Source of the DNA: Ophiostoma sp. CBS 140.51
Taxonomy: Eukaryota > Ascomycota > Sordariomycetes > Ophiostomatales > Ophiostomataceae
Assembly: GCA_029298735.1 (NCBI GenBank)
Contig: JANSLP010000520.1
Coordinates: 1 to 15,047 of the forward strand
Direction: 5' to 3'
DNA length: 15,047 nt
Part shown: positions 1-8,365 of the stretch, in pieces
How the letters are laid out: each line of letters begins with the position of its first letter
Numbering within the stretch: the first letter of the stretch is position 1
Notes under the pieces: model-generated
What the model was told of the DNA's origin: nothing
Database searches by the model: none
Seen by the model: only the letters and a program-made list of their open reading frames with translations
Made by a program: the position numbers and the translations under genes

Positions 1-602
1 ATTTTTGAATATTAAAAATCATTTATTTTATATTTTATTTCTCTTCATTAAATCAGACCAACAATTCCAATCCAAGTTTACCAGAAATAAAACTAATATC
101 GTCGAGACAAAACGGTAGAAGAATTTGAAAAACAGAGAAAGAAGAGAAACGGACAGAAAAGTGAAGCAAAAAGAATACGGTAGCATTGACCGTGAACGGA
201 CCCTGTAGCTCATGCCGTGACAGTGGTGATCAAACACATCTTGATCATCTTTTCCCGTCTTCCGCTCCTCAACTCAGCCTCGCGGACCGTGGGCGTTCCT
301 TTCATTGGCAGTATGAGGCGGCATGGCCGTGCATGAACCTCTTGTCATTCGCTTCCATAGTCTGGTTCTCTCAACCTTGTTCTCTCAAAGTTCTATCCGT
401 TCCATCGACTTCTACCGCCTTGTCCCTGAGATATCTCAAACTCGGCAGGCTATATCGACAATCATTCTACTGACGAAGAGTCAGAACTAAGAGTCAGATT
501 GACAAATGACATTCTCGGCAAAGTTCGATCATACACAATGCATTCTTCCTTGCCTCTACCCTAGTATGCACCATGGTGACTATTTTCTCTTCAGCGAGGA
601 CG
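1..602. other. Intergenic, no gene seen
   Basis: No reading frame here looks protein-coding: the frames present are short, lack a recognisable domain, and overlap on both strands. The first 180 bases are strongly A/T-rich, with the plus strand purine-rich from about 100 to 180; after about 200 the composition becomes mixed. The end of a gene lying to the left of the window could be hidden here, but no convincing stop codon or 3' region can be assigned. I see no promoter or RNA gene. Confidence 0.6.
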
Positions 603-1184
603 GAGTATCACCGGTCCCGGCATGCGCGGTGCATAGCTAGTGGCATGCACCGCGATATGACCGTCACACAGAATGCACTGGTAAGCCAAATGTGGTGACT
701 GGCGGGAGGCTTGGTGCTACTGCCGGCCGTAGACTGGCGGAGCGTCGCGGGGAAGATGCCGGGCCGTTGCACGCGAAATTTTGTGGCCATACCGGCCGCC
801 TTCCTGTCGCCGGTATGCCTCCTCCAACACGGAGGACATCCTCACACCTCCGCCCACCGTCATGCTCACCCAATCTGTCCCTGCAGCCCAAGGATAGTGT
901 CACCACAACAACCCTTGGGCTTGTCCGACTGGCCGTTCCGTTCGCCTGTTATGGCAATGCGGGATGCACCGATAAACCAGGTGCAGTGGTCGGCCGGAAG
1001 TGGCGTGCTCCCATTCCGTCGGCTCTGAAAGGGTGTGACCGGCAAGATGCCGGACTGCCGCCTGCATTTTTTGTGACCATATCGACCGTCTTCCGATTGT
1101 CGGCATGGATCTCTTCCAGCTCCATGGACCATCTCACACCTTCAGCCACCGTTGTGCCCTCCCTCCCTGCGTTCATGGCACACC
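603..1184. repeat. Degenerate tandem duplication, unit about 291 bp
   Basis: Two neighbouring stretches align at a nearly constant offset of 290-292 bases. Anchor pairs are AAGATGCCGG at 753 and 1044, TTGTGRCCAT at 781 and 1071, CTCACACCTYC at 841 and 1133, and RTAARCC at 681 and 972. In the best 120 bases (753-870 versus 1044-1160) about two thirds of positions agree by eye; the first 60 bases of each unit agree much less. The unit is 97 codons long, so frames are kept between copies, and minus-strand translations of the copies also resemble each other. No domain is recognised. It may be an old duplication of non-coding DNA or a decayed repeat-protein or transposon piece. Differences include transversions and small indels, so repeat-induced point mutation alone does not explain them. 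Confidence 0.6.
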
Positions 1185-3500
1185 ATCATGTTTATCACAA
1201 TCCTCGACATGCTCACAGAATTGAGCGCGGGTCTGTCCTTGGAGCGCCATGTTGTAGAGGGCCATATCGGGGCCGGCGGCTATCTCGCCGCCGCGTTCTC
1301 TGGTGGATGAAGGAAGCGGCCGGCTCTGGTCTACGGGCCGCTCACCCACCACGACAGAGAGATCCATGGCCCCATGGAAGAGTTGTTCTCTTGATCGGGT
1401 CGGTGTAGAACGCCACGTTGGTATCCCAAACGCACCAAATAGGACCAAGCGGTCAAGAGACAAAGTGGAAATCAACGTACCTGGTATCCTCGGGACCATT
1501 GGCAATGACGGCCGCCCTCCTGGGAGTGTTACAATCCACGCTCTCACGCTGGACAGCCCTTGTTCACCCGCAGACGCCTAGATAGCCTCATCCGGGGCCG
1601 GTCACGGCGTCGAACCTGTAAAGTACATTGATACAGCAGCTAGGCGGGAGGCCACAGTGTAGCCGTGTCGGGACCCTTTTCCCGAGCGAGGCCGAGATAT
1701 GTTCGTCTTTATATATAGGTAAAACAACAACATGTGTCTTCGATGATGCGTACAGACGAGCCATCCGCGTCAAGTACCCTTGTCGGCTCTTCGGGCCGGC
1801 AGGTGAGTGGTATGTACCACTTTTGGGAGCTGGGTGCCCCCAGAATCCGTGTCTTTGCAGTCTGATGATGGCATCGTACTTGCCTGGGCATATGGCACTT
1901 GTCACGATACAGACCGCAACATATGCATACGGTGACACATTTGTTGTCAGGCACAGCCAAGTTGCCGCAGGTACAGAGTACGTTATATTTTTGCACGCGC
2001 TCGGAATACCCGTTTCTGTGATAGACAACTATAGTCCTGACACAGATGTCGACGAGGTAGGGGATAGGTACACCCAGCCAAAGCTAGCTGGAGGTGGCAC
2101 GAAACCACCAGGTGCCTCTGGTCATTCGTAGACACCTTGCTGGTTGGTACTAGTACATACCAGACCGATAATGTTGCACATACTGTGAGCAAACAAAACA
2201 ATGTGTCGGTCAAACTATTTAAGGATGAGCTTGGTCCAGAACGTCCAGAACGTCGTAGCAAGAATCGGTCACGGTACACAGCATTGTATCGACACATTGG
2301 GTAGCGCAGGAAAGAGCATTCTCCTGACAGACTGCAAGTAGATGCAGTCGTGGCCACCACAAAAAATCAAAAGGAGGGAGCTCGTCGCACATGTGCAACT
2401 GTCGGTGAAGAAGGTCAAATCGACGGTCGGGAAGCCGGATGGGAGGCTGGGATCGGTAGCGGACATCGGCAGGTGACCATCTCCACCCAGCCGGCCACCG
2501 CTTTGATCGCATACGCGTACTGAAGTGATGGACAGGGCAGAGGAAGTCCTCTACTTCCCAAAAAGGCACAGTCAAGGCATTTTTATCCTGCTGCCTACGA
2601 TGCAAGATACGTTCTTGATCAACCCCCTGCATCTCCAGCCATTATCATACCTCAAATTTCTTATTTTATGGCCTCCTTCGGCCCCAACCATGACCGACAA
2701 CACAGTGTCCGCTATATGAAATATCAGCATCCACATCCAGCATGGACAGACTGGGCAGCATTAGACACCGTATGAACATGGACATGCTTTTCTGGAGACT
2801 TGAAGAGGTCAAGGCGGAAGCGAGTGTTGATCACAGATGACACAGTATGGAGGGACTGTTGTCTGTCCGAGGTTCTGAAGAAGAAACTCCTCCCATTCGC
2901 TGTGTTTTGTAACAGAGAGATGTGGCGAACTTGACAACGAACCTGCATATCTTAGACAAACGAGGGGCAACCGAGGACACTGTTCGGAGCCTTACAGTTC
3001 TCGCAATGGGCAAGATGTGCAGACTGCAAAGTCAAAGCGGTCTGTCTTACTCTGCACAATCGAGGCCAAGTGCAACCAGTGCGATCTGCCGAACACCGGT
3101 GTATAGACCAGCCTTGTATCTGACAGAAACCAGCTGTGCTCGATCGATGGCAGGCATTGCCTCTTTAGGAGATACCGTTATCGAGCATAGAGAATAGAAG
3201 AGAACAGATCTTCTGTCTCTCTCCAGCCTCTCGCCTGTATCTCCTCGAATAAGCCGACGCCTTTGTAAAAATATAAGCCGTTTCCTGGAGTGTGATGAAA
3301 ACCCGAGCCGACGGACGTCGTTTGGCCGGCGGTCTTGGTCGTAGTATTGGCCGTAGTTTCGGTGGTCTTCTTCGGTTTCCACTGTTTTTCTGTTTCCATG
3401 AAAAACGTAAAGTTTTGTCAGTGCATATACCCGGAACAAAAAAAAACCAAACAAAATAAATAAGAAAAATCAAACAGACCAACCAGACAAGCCAGCCACT
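1185..3500. other. Intergenic, no assignable gene
   Basis: There are many medium open frames on both strands (60-167 codons), none with a recognisable domain or a start, splice and stop layout that can be defended. Isolated splice-like sites occur: a CAG|GTACGT donor on the minus strand near 1478-1483 and AG|GTGAGT on the plus strand near 1802-1807. No matching set of exons could be built around them. A cysteine-rich minus-strand frame at about 1709-2060 and a perfect 10-bp palindrome GCACATGTGC (an E-box) at 2387-2396 are the only notable points. The base composition is mixed rather than the A/T-rich pattern of heavily RIP-mutated repeats. Confidence 0.55.
2140..2163. repeat. 24-bp near-perfect palindrome
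   Basis: The stretch reads almost the same on both strands: 20 of 24 positions are self-complementary, with a perfect central GTACTAGTAC (2147-2156) flanked by CTGGT and ACCAG arms. It could be a site for a dimeric DNA-binding protein or simply chance. It is not next to any assigned gene, so no function is claimed. Confidence 0.6.
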
Positions 3501-3840
3501 TACTTATTGCCAATTAGCCACCGATCGTACAAGGACAGGTCTAGTCGGTCGACAGTAGACTGCCTCGACTGCCTCGACTGCTAACCACCTGCAGCCTGCC
3601 AAACGAGGCCCCGCCGTATGAAATTGCGCAAGAACCGGCAGCGGAGACGAGCATGAACTGGCTGGAGACGAGGACAGAACAAAATCCACAGCAGAAAGCA
3701 AGCAAGCCATCTGCGTTTTTTGTGCAACCGCTTCGACTGCTGCATCGGATGGCGGGGTTTCCCAACCTCCACTGGAGGAGCACTGTCTCTTTCTTTTTTC
3801 TTTTTCTTCTTCTGCGAGGGCCCTGTGCAAAGTAAACAGT

Positions 3841-3984
3841 GGGGGCGGTCTTTGGTGTTTTGACAGCGGGGATAGTGGGATAGCTGTGGGAAATGTGGGA
3901 TAATGTTGTGGGAGAGTGGAACAGTGTGGGCAGACGTTTGTGGGAGAAAAAGGGGAGCAGGGGAACAGGGGGCAAATAATGGGG
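3841..3984 (+). repeat. G-rich TGTGGGA cluster with G-quadruplex candidate
   Basis: Twelve runs of three or more G occur on the plus strand within 144 bases. Five copies of TGTGGGR lie at 3885, 3894, 3907, 3925 and 3939. The block ends in four runs of at least four G (3952-3955, 3960-3963, 3968-3972, 3981-3984) separated by loops of 4, 4 and 8 bases. This fits the usual definition of an intramolecular G-quadruplex, with unusually long G-tracts. It lies about 1.5 kb upstream of the inferred INO1 promoter core; no gene is close enough to assign a role. Confidence 0.8.
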
Positions 3985-4694
3985 AGATAATGTCAAAAGT
4001 GATAGTCGGAGGGTCCAAGGGACAGGAACAGGACAGGAACACAGGGACAGAAAGGAACGTTGTGCAAAGGCGGTCTCGGTGGCAGGACCAAGGAACGCGC
4101 GGGACAGGCAACAGAATTAAAAAACCCAAAAACCACAAAAAACTGCAGCCGATCGGTCGGCGTCCTAACGTCCCACGTCCCTTCCTGTCGTGCTCGGAGA
4201 AACTGCCGCTCTTTCCTCGCACAAAGTAAGCTGCTAAAAGAGGCAGGATGCAGGTAATATGCAGGAAGGGCAGGAGCGAAGGAGACAATAGAATAAAAAA
4301 TGAGAAGAGGTAAGAGCAGTGTGCCAAGTGGACAGCACAGGGAAGGAACGAACGACAAGCGAGCAACGACATCCCACCAACGACATACACCAACGATCGG
4401 TCCCTTCGCCGCCTGTGAGAAAGAAAACCTAAGAAAAAAAATATGGCACCCGTAACGCTAAATTAGCAGACAGTGTCAATCCTCCCCTTTGTTTTGTGGA
4501 ATCAAGGGCACGCGCGGCACGGGTGATTTTCGAGGAGAGAAGAGAATAAAAAATAGGAAATGGAAATTAAAAGAAGAATCCCGACAGGAAAATCAGAGTG
4601 AGGTGGGAAAGGTGAAATCCGAAGGACGAAGATGCTCGAGAGATCGTCATGTCTGCGGGAAAGGGAACCCGACCACCCTCCTGCCTTATCACCT

Positions 4695-4728
4695 ACAGAT
4701 ACCACAGATACATGGACAGATACAGATA
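4695..4728 (+). repeat. Four copies of ACAGATA (GATA-type motifs)
   Basis: ACAGATA occurs at 4695, 4704, 4716 and 4722, four times in 34 bases, with the last two sharing one base. Fungal GATA factors bind WGATAR; only the last copy (AGATAG) fits that fully, so a regulatory role is possible but weakly supported. Confidence 0.5.
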
Positions 4729-5113
4729 GAGAAGGGGCAGCTTTATCGAACAGCAGCTTTATCAAGAAAGAGCTACTGCATGTGTCCTCGTGCAGGAAGG
4801 TGCTATCACTGTTGATATCTCTCGATCACATTGTGCTTCTTTTGAGGGGGGAGGAGCAAACCACAGCGCGCCGTCTGTCCGCGCTCCGAGTGTACCTCGG
4901 GGATGTGCCGTTGATTTTCTCTTCGACCCTGACACAGTTGAGCAAGAAGCGGACAACAAAGACTTCGAAAGGCCCCAAGAGCAAAAGGGGATTGCGACTA
5001 AGCGGCGCTGTAACGCGCCTTGCTTTCGCCTTGCAGTAGCGTGCATTTCATTTCAATTTCCTCGCTAGCAAGAGACGAGAGAGACAGACCGCGCACCGCT
5101 GTCGATGCTAGAC

Positions 5114-5159
5114 CAGTAATGTGTACTGTACGACATGGTATGGACCAGACACATTACTG
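5114..5159. repeat. Perfect 11-bp inverted repeat
   Basis: CAGTAATGTGT at 5114-5124 is matched by its exact reverse complement ACACATTACTG at 5149-5159, with a 24-base spacer. It lies about 320 bases from the TATA-like element at 5478-5486. It could be an operator-like pair of half-sites or a hairpin in an RNA; nothing in the sequence decides which. Confidence 0.75.
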
Positions 5160-5477
5160 TGTGTACTTACCTCGATTGCCCCTCCGAAGCCTTCCGGGCC
5201 ACCACGATAAGCAAGCACGACCACCCACTTCGAGCCCACCTGCCCCTCCACCCACCCCGTTATCGTCCAAGCCAAGTCAGATAATGCTGGGCTCCTCTTG
5301 CTGTTGTTCACCGCCGTGCCCCTCGGTCTCCACCACATGCCATTTTCCCCCTGTGCCTTCCCCTTTTCGCCCGTAGTCGGCTGTGCCACGGCTGGGCTGC
5401 TCAACAAAACGCAGCAGGAGCGACGAGGAGGACTAAGACGAGAGTGAGAGAAGCGAGAAGGACCCAACTGGCTCGCA

Positions 5478-5498
5478 CTTATATATCGTTCACCCCCT
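5478..5498. promoter_or_regulatory. TATA-like element, probable INO1 core promoter
   Basis: The plus strand has TATATAT at 5480-5486, and the same bases read TATATAAG on the minus strand (5485-5478), a textbook TATA box in that direction. Downstream on the plus strand comes a CCCCT stress-element-like motif (5494-5498) and then long C/T-rich sequence typical of fungal transcription start regions. I infer that INO1 starts about 30-100 bases downstream. The element may also serve a divergent minus-strand transcript. The start site itself cannot be read from sequence. Confidence 0.5.
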
Positions 5499-5694
5499 AT
5501 CGAACGTCCTCACGATAGTCCTTCCTCGCTCCTTCCCTCTTTCTTCTTCAACCACTTTAGTTCCCAAACCACTCTTCGATCACTTTACTCTCTGCTTTTG
5601 CAGCCAAACAAGTCTCACTCTCCTCTTTTGACTCGTCTTTACGACACGGCTACGGCCCCCCTCTTCTATTATAAACAAACCGTTTTTTAGTTGG

Positions 5695-5748
5695 ATGATC
5701 GCGCTCTCCAGGGTCGCGATCACCAAATACCGCCAAAACGTTTTCTAA
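5695..5748 (+). other. Upstream ORF in the INO1 leader, 17 codons
   Basis: An ATG at 5695 opens a frame of 17 codons that closes with TAA at 5746-5748, twelve bases before the inferred 5' splice site of the leader intron. If the leader starts near 5510-5600, as the promoter suggests, this is the only ATG in the spliced leader before the INO1 start. Ribosomes would meet it first, so it could lower or regulate INO1 translation. The peptide has no recognisable motif and its conservation is unknown. Confidence 0.4.
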
Positions 5749-5760
5749 CCTTCTCAACTC

Positions 5761-6052
5761 GTACGTGCTCACTCTCTGGCTCTCCTGGCTGTCCTGAATC
5801 CAGTCGTTCTCCCCCTTCCACGATGTCCTCAGGTCGCATCTTGGTGTGTTGTTGGGGTTGGCCTCGCGAACAGCCAGCTGCTCTTTCCCATCTGAGCACG
5901 CTGGCCATGGTCGTACCTTCTTCGACATTCTCTGACCTCCCGCTCGTGACCTCCCGCTCTCTTTCCCACCTTCCTTCTCGACTGGCTCCTCACCTTTCTG
6001 TCACCCTCTGCTCTACTTGCCATGGCCTTTTACTGACTGTCTTCCTCTACAG
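5761..6052 (+). other. Probable 5'-leader intron of INO1 (292 nt)
   Basis: The left end is GTACGT, a good fungal donor. The right end is a pyrimidine stretch ending in CTACAG, with an ACTGAC branch-point match at 6032-6037, about 15 bases before the AG. All three ATG triplets between the uORF and the INO1 start (5823, 5907, 6022) fall inside the intron, while the 234 bases from 6053 to 6286 contain none. This is what a translatable spliced leader should look like. The acceptor is more certain than the donor; other GT sites lie nearby. Confidence 0.6.
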
Positions 6053-6286
6053 GGTCCATCACCCGTTTGCTGGAGGCCGTTGCACTGCGTCCCCGGGTAG
6101 TTCAGCGGACTCAATTCAAACCCAATAAAAGGCACTTGTCTAAACAGTCAACTCCTTTTTTTTGTCCTCCCTCTCTTCTTCATTTTTTCCCGCAAACCTC
6201 ATCTCTCTCATTCTGTTCTCTGAACACCTCCAAGCAAACCAACAACCACAGCAAGATCTCCAATCTTCGCCAACAATCAAATCAAG

Positions 6287-7900
6287 ATGGCGCCCCATGC
6301 TGAGATTGACTCGTCCAACGGTGATGGACCGACCAATGGCCTCAACGGCCAGGCTGCTGCTGCTGGCAACTTGTTCACAGTCAGCTCGCCCAACGTCGTG
6401 TACACGGACTCCGCCATTGAATCCAAGTACACGTACCGCACGACCTCTGTGACTGCTAGCCCTGACGGCCGCTTCACTGCTACTCCCAAGGAGACCCTTT
6501 ACGATTTCAAGACGGAGCGTGCCGTGCCGAAGACCGGTGTCATGCTCGTCGGTTGGGGTGGCAACAACGGCTCGACTGTGACGGCCGGTATTATTGCCAA
6601 CCGTCGCGGTCTGACTTGGGACACTCGCGAGGGTCCTCGTGCTGCGAACTACTACGGCTCTATCGTCATGGGCTCCACCCTCAAGCTGGGCACTGACGCT
6701 GAGACCAACCGGGACGTCAACATCCCGTTCCATGATGTCCTGCCTATGGTTCACCCCAACGACCTCGTCATTGGCGGCTGGGACATTTCCAGCTTGAACC
6801 TCGCTGAGTCCATGGACCGCGCGGCGGTCCTCGAGCCCACCCTCAAGCAAATGGTTCATAAGGAGATGGCGGCAATGGTCCCTCTGCCTAGTATCTACTA
6901 CCCGGACTTTATTGCTGCCAACCAAGAGGACCGTGCCGACAACGTCCTGCCTGGCTCCAAGGCCGAGTGGGCCCACGTCGAGAAGCTGCGTGCCGACATT
7001 CGCGAGTTCAAGGCGAACAACAACCTTGACAAAGTCATTGTCTTGTGGACCGCTAACACTGAACGGTTTGCCGACATTATTGAGGGTGTGAACGACACCG
7101 CTGACAACCTGCTCGCTGCCATCAAGGCTGGCCACGAGGAAGTCGCTCCCTCGACTGTCTTTGCCGTTGCGTCGATCCTCGAAAACGCCCCCTTCATCAA
7201 CGGCTCGCCCCAGAACACGTTTGTGCCCGGTGCCATTGCCCTGGCTGAGCGCCACAACGCCTTTGTTGGCGGTGACGACTTCAAGTCTGGCCAGACCAAG
7301 ATGAAGTCGGCCCTGGTTGATTTCCTCATCAACGCGGGCATCCGTCTGACGTCGATTGCCAGCTACAACCACCTTGGCAACAACGACGGTAAGAACCTGA
7401 GCTCGCAGCGTCAGTTCCGTTCCAAGGAGATTTCCAAGTCCAACGTGGTCGACGACATGGTCGAGGCCAACAGCGTCCTCTACAAGCCTGGTGAGAAGCC
7501 TGACCACACCGTTGTCATCAAGTACATGCCCGCTGTTGGCGACAACAAGCGTGCTCTCGATGAGTACTACGCCGAGATCTTCATGGGCGGTCACCAGACC
7601 ATCAGCCTGTTCAATGTCTGCGAGGACTCCCTTCTGGCCTCGCCCCTCATCATTGACCTTGTCCTGATCGGCGAAATGATGACCCGCATCCAGTGGCGTG
7701 CCAACGGCGCCGCCGAGTACAAGAGTTTCCACTCGGTGCTGAGCGTTCTCAGCTACATGCTCAAGGCTCCTCTGACCCCTCCTGGCACCCCCGTCGTCAA
7801 CGCTCTCGCCAAGCAGCGCGCTGCCTTGACCAACATCTTCCGTGCCTGCGTTGGTCTTGAGCCCGAGTCGGACATGACTCTGGAGCACAAGCTGTTCTAA
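6287..7900 (+). CDS. INO1: Myo-inositol-1-phosphate synthase
   Basis: This cytosolic NAD-dependent enzyme converts D-glucose 6-phosphate to 1D-myo-inositol 3-phosphate. It is the committed step of inositol synthesis and feeds phosphatidylinositol, inositol phosphates and sphingolipids. The 537-residue product is close to the yeast enzyme (533 aa) and collinear with the family. Visible marks are the Rossmann dinucleotide loop GWGGNNGST (residues 89-97), GDDFKSGQTK (329-338), SYNHLGNNDGKNLS (359-372), FRSKEISKS (377-385), NVCEDSLLASPLIIDL (443-458) and LKAPLTPPGTPVVNAL (492-507). Lysines 380, 384, 421 and 493 appear to match the yeast catalytic lysines (369, 373, 412, 489, from memory). The coding part is one exon; the start ATG sits in TCAAGATGG, a favourable context, and the N-terminal 30 residues are variable, as is usual. 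The leader probably contains an intron and a uORF. I saw no clear yeast-type inositol-choline element. The gene looks intact. Confidence 0.98.
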   Translation: MAPHAEIDSSNGDGPTNGLNGQAAAAGNLFTVSSPNVVYTDSAIESKYTYRTTSVTASPDGRFTATPKETLYDFKTERAVPKTGVMLVGWGGNNGSTVTAGIIANRRGLTWDTREGPRAANYYGSIVMGSTLKLGTDAETNRDVNIPFHDVLPMVHPNDLVIGGWDISSLNLAESMDRAAVLEPTLKQMVHKEMAAMVPLPSIYYPDFIAANQEDRADNVLPGSKAEWAHVEKLRADIREFKANNNLDKVIVLWTANTERFADIIEGVNDTADNLLAAIKAGHEEVAPSTVFAVASILENAPFINGSPQNTFVPGAIALAERHNAFVGGDDFKSGQTKMKSALVDFLINAGIRLTSIASYNHLGNNDGKNLSSQRQFRSKEISKSNVVDDMVEANSVLYKPGEKPDHTVVIKYMPAVGDNKRALDEYYAEIFMGGHQTISLFNVCEDSLLASPLIIDLVLIGEMMTRIQWRANGAAEYKSFHSVLSVLSYMLKAPLTPPGTPVVNALAKQRAALTNIFRACVGLEPESDMTLEHKLF

Positions 7901-8365
7901 GCGGTCAATTCTCAACAGGACCGGATTTTCGGAGTGTGAGTGAGGACTATACAGGTCGTTGAAACATACACTTATTGTCTTGCACACCTCCCCTTTTTGC
8001 CTGCCAAAGGCACACAATTGCCTCCTATAGGCACACAACTTTTACATTCTTTTGCCACGAGAATAGCTCGTTAAAGCTTTTTTTTTCGCTGGCCCATTCA
8101 ACAGATTATTTTTTCAAACCAATGAAACATTATTAAACCCAAATAACCTTGCATTTTGTAAATCTACCTGTGGCTTGTGACAGTAAAGTGAATGTGAAGA
8201 AGAAAGACATAAAAGTGAATAAGTTTGACAAAGAAAAGAGTAAAGGGCAAGATAGACTGAATTCTATCTAGCATTATCAACATCCAGGAGAAGAACCAAC
8301 AGTCAGGTACCAGGTACCGGTATTCAACCAACAGTCCCAACATCAGCCAGCACAGTCCCCCTCCC
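7901..8365. other. Convergent 3' spacer between INO1 and surface-protein gene
   Basis: This spacer of 465 bases holds the 3' ends of two genes that point at each other. The left half should be the INO1 3' UTR and includes a pair of tandem hairpins (7997-8038). A/T-rich sequence at about 8060-8160 is a plausible polyadenylation zone, but no canonical AATAAA is seen on the plus strand. Near 8304-8320 GGTACC occurs twice in a row. No gene or RNA feature is seen. Confidence 0.7.
7997..8038 (+). repeat. Two tandem 21-bp hairpin units in the INO1 3' region
   Basis: Units 7997-8017 and 8018-8038 agree at 18 of 21 positions. Each contains TGCCT, a 5-base loop, and AGGCA, so each can fold into a small 5-bp stem-loop (7998-8012 and 8019-8033), followed by CACAA. 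The three differences all fall in the loops, so the stems and tails are kept. They lie about 100 bases after the INO1 stop, probably inside the 3' UTR. An RNA-level role is possible but unproven. Confidence 0.65.

Larger units (their letters stand above)
3501..5477. other. Intergenic, low-complexity, no gene seen
   Basis: The stretch is dominated by simple-sequence blocks: a 9-bp repeat (GACTGCCTC, just under three copies, about 3558-3583), a pyrimidine run at 3785-3812, a G-rich block at 3841-3984, and two exact copies of GGACAGGAACA at 4020-4041. The longest open frame (minus strand, 3581-4393) is a by-product of C/T-rich sequence with no domain. Much of the right half probably serves as distal promoter for INO1. 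A possible divergent minus-strand transcript starting near 5450 is described under findings. Confidence 0.55.

Noticed and set aside
603..1184. Repeat-induced point mutation as the cause of divergence between the duplicated units
   Set aside because: Some differences are C/T or G/A changes, but transversions and indels are also frequent and the region is not A/T-enriched.
692..1408. 238-codon plus-strand frame over the tandem duplication
   Set aside because: Both strands are open in several frames here, no domain is seen, and the frame spans a degenerate repeat. It was not supported as a gene.
2995..3110. Cys pairs resembling a Zn2Cys6 DNA-binding domain on the plus strand
   Set aside because: CADCKVKAVC and KCNQC lie in different frames and the first half has five rather than six residues between cysteines. 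A frameshift would be needed and nothing else of a transcription factor is visible.
3581..4393. 270-codon minus-strand frame with hydrophobic stretches
   Set aside because: The apparent membrane segments come from C/T-rich DNA (Phe, Leu, Ser, Pro codons). It has low complexity, a G-quadruplex-type block inside, and no domain.
6085..6121. tRNA-like A-box (TAGTTCAGCGGA) and B-box-like (ATTCAAACC) pair
   Set aside because: The two boxes are only a few bases apart, leaving no room for an anticodon arm, and the B box lacks the usual GGTTC start. Probably coincidence or a tiny relic.
6140..8038. 632-codon open frame on the minus strand
   Set aside because: It lies directly antisense to INO1 and is open because the sense gene's biased codon use avoids codons that would make antisense stops. 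Its translation has no recognisable domain.
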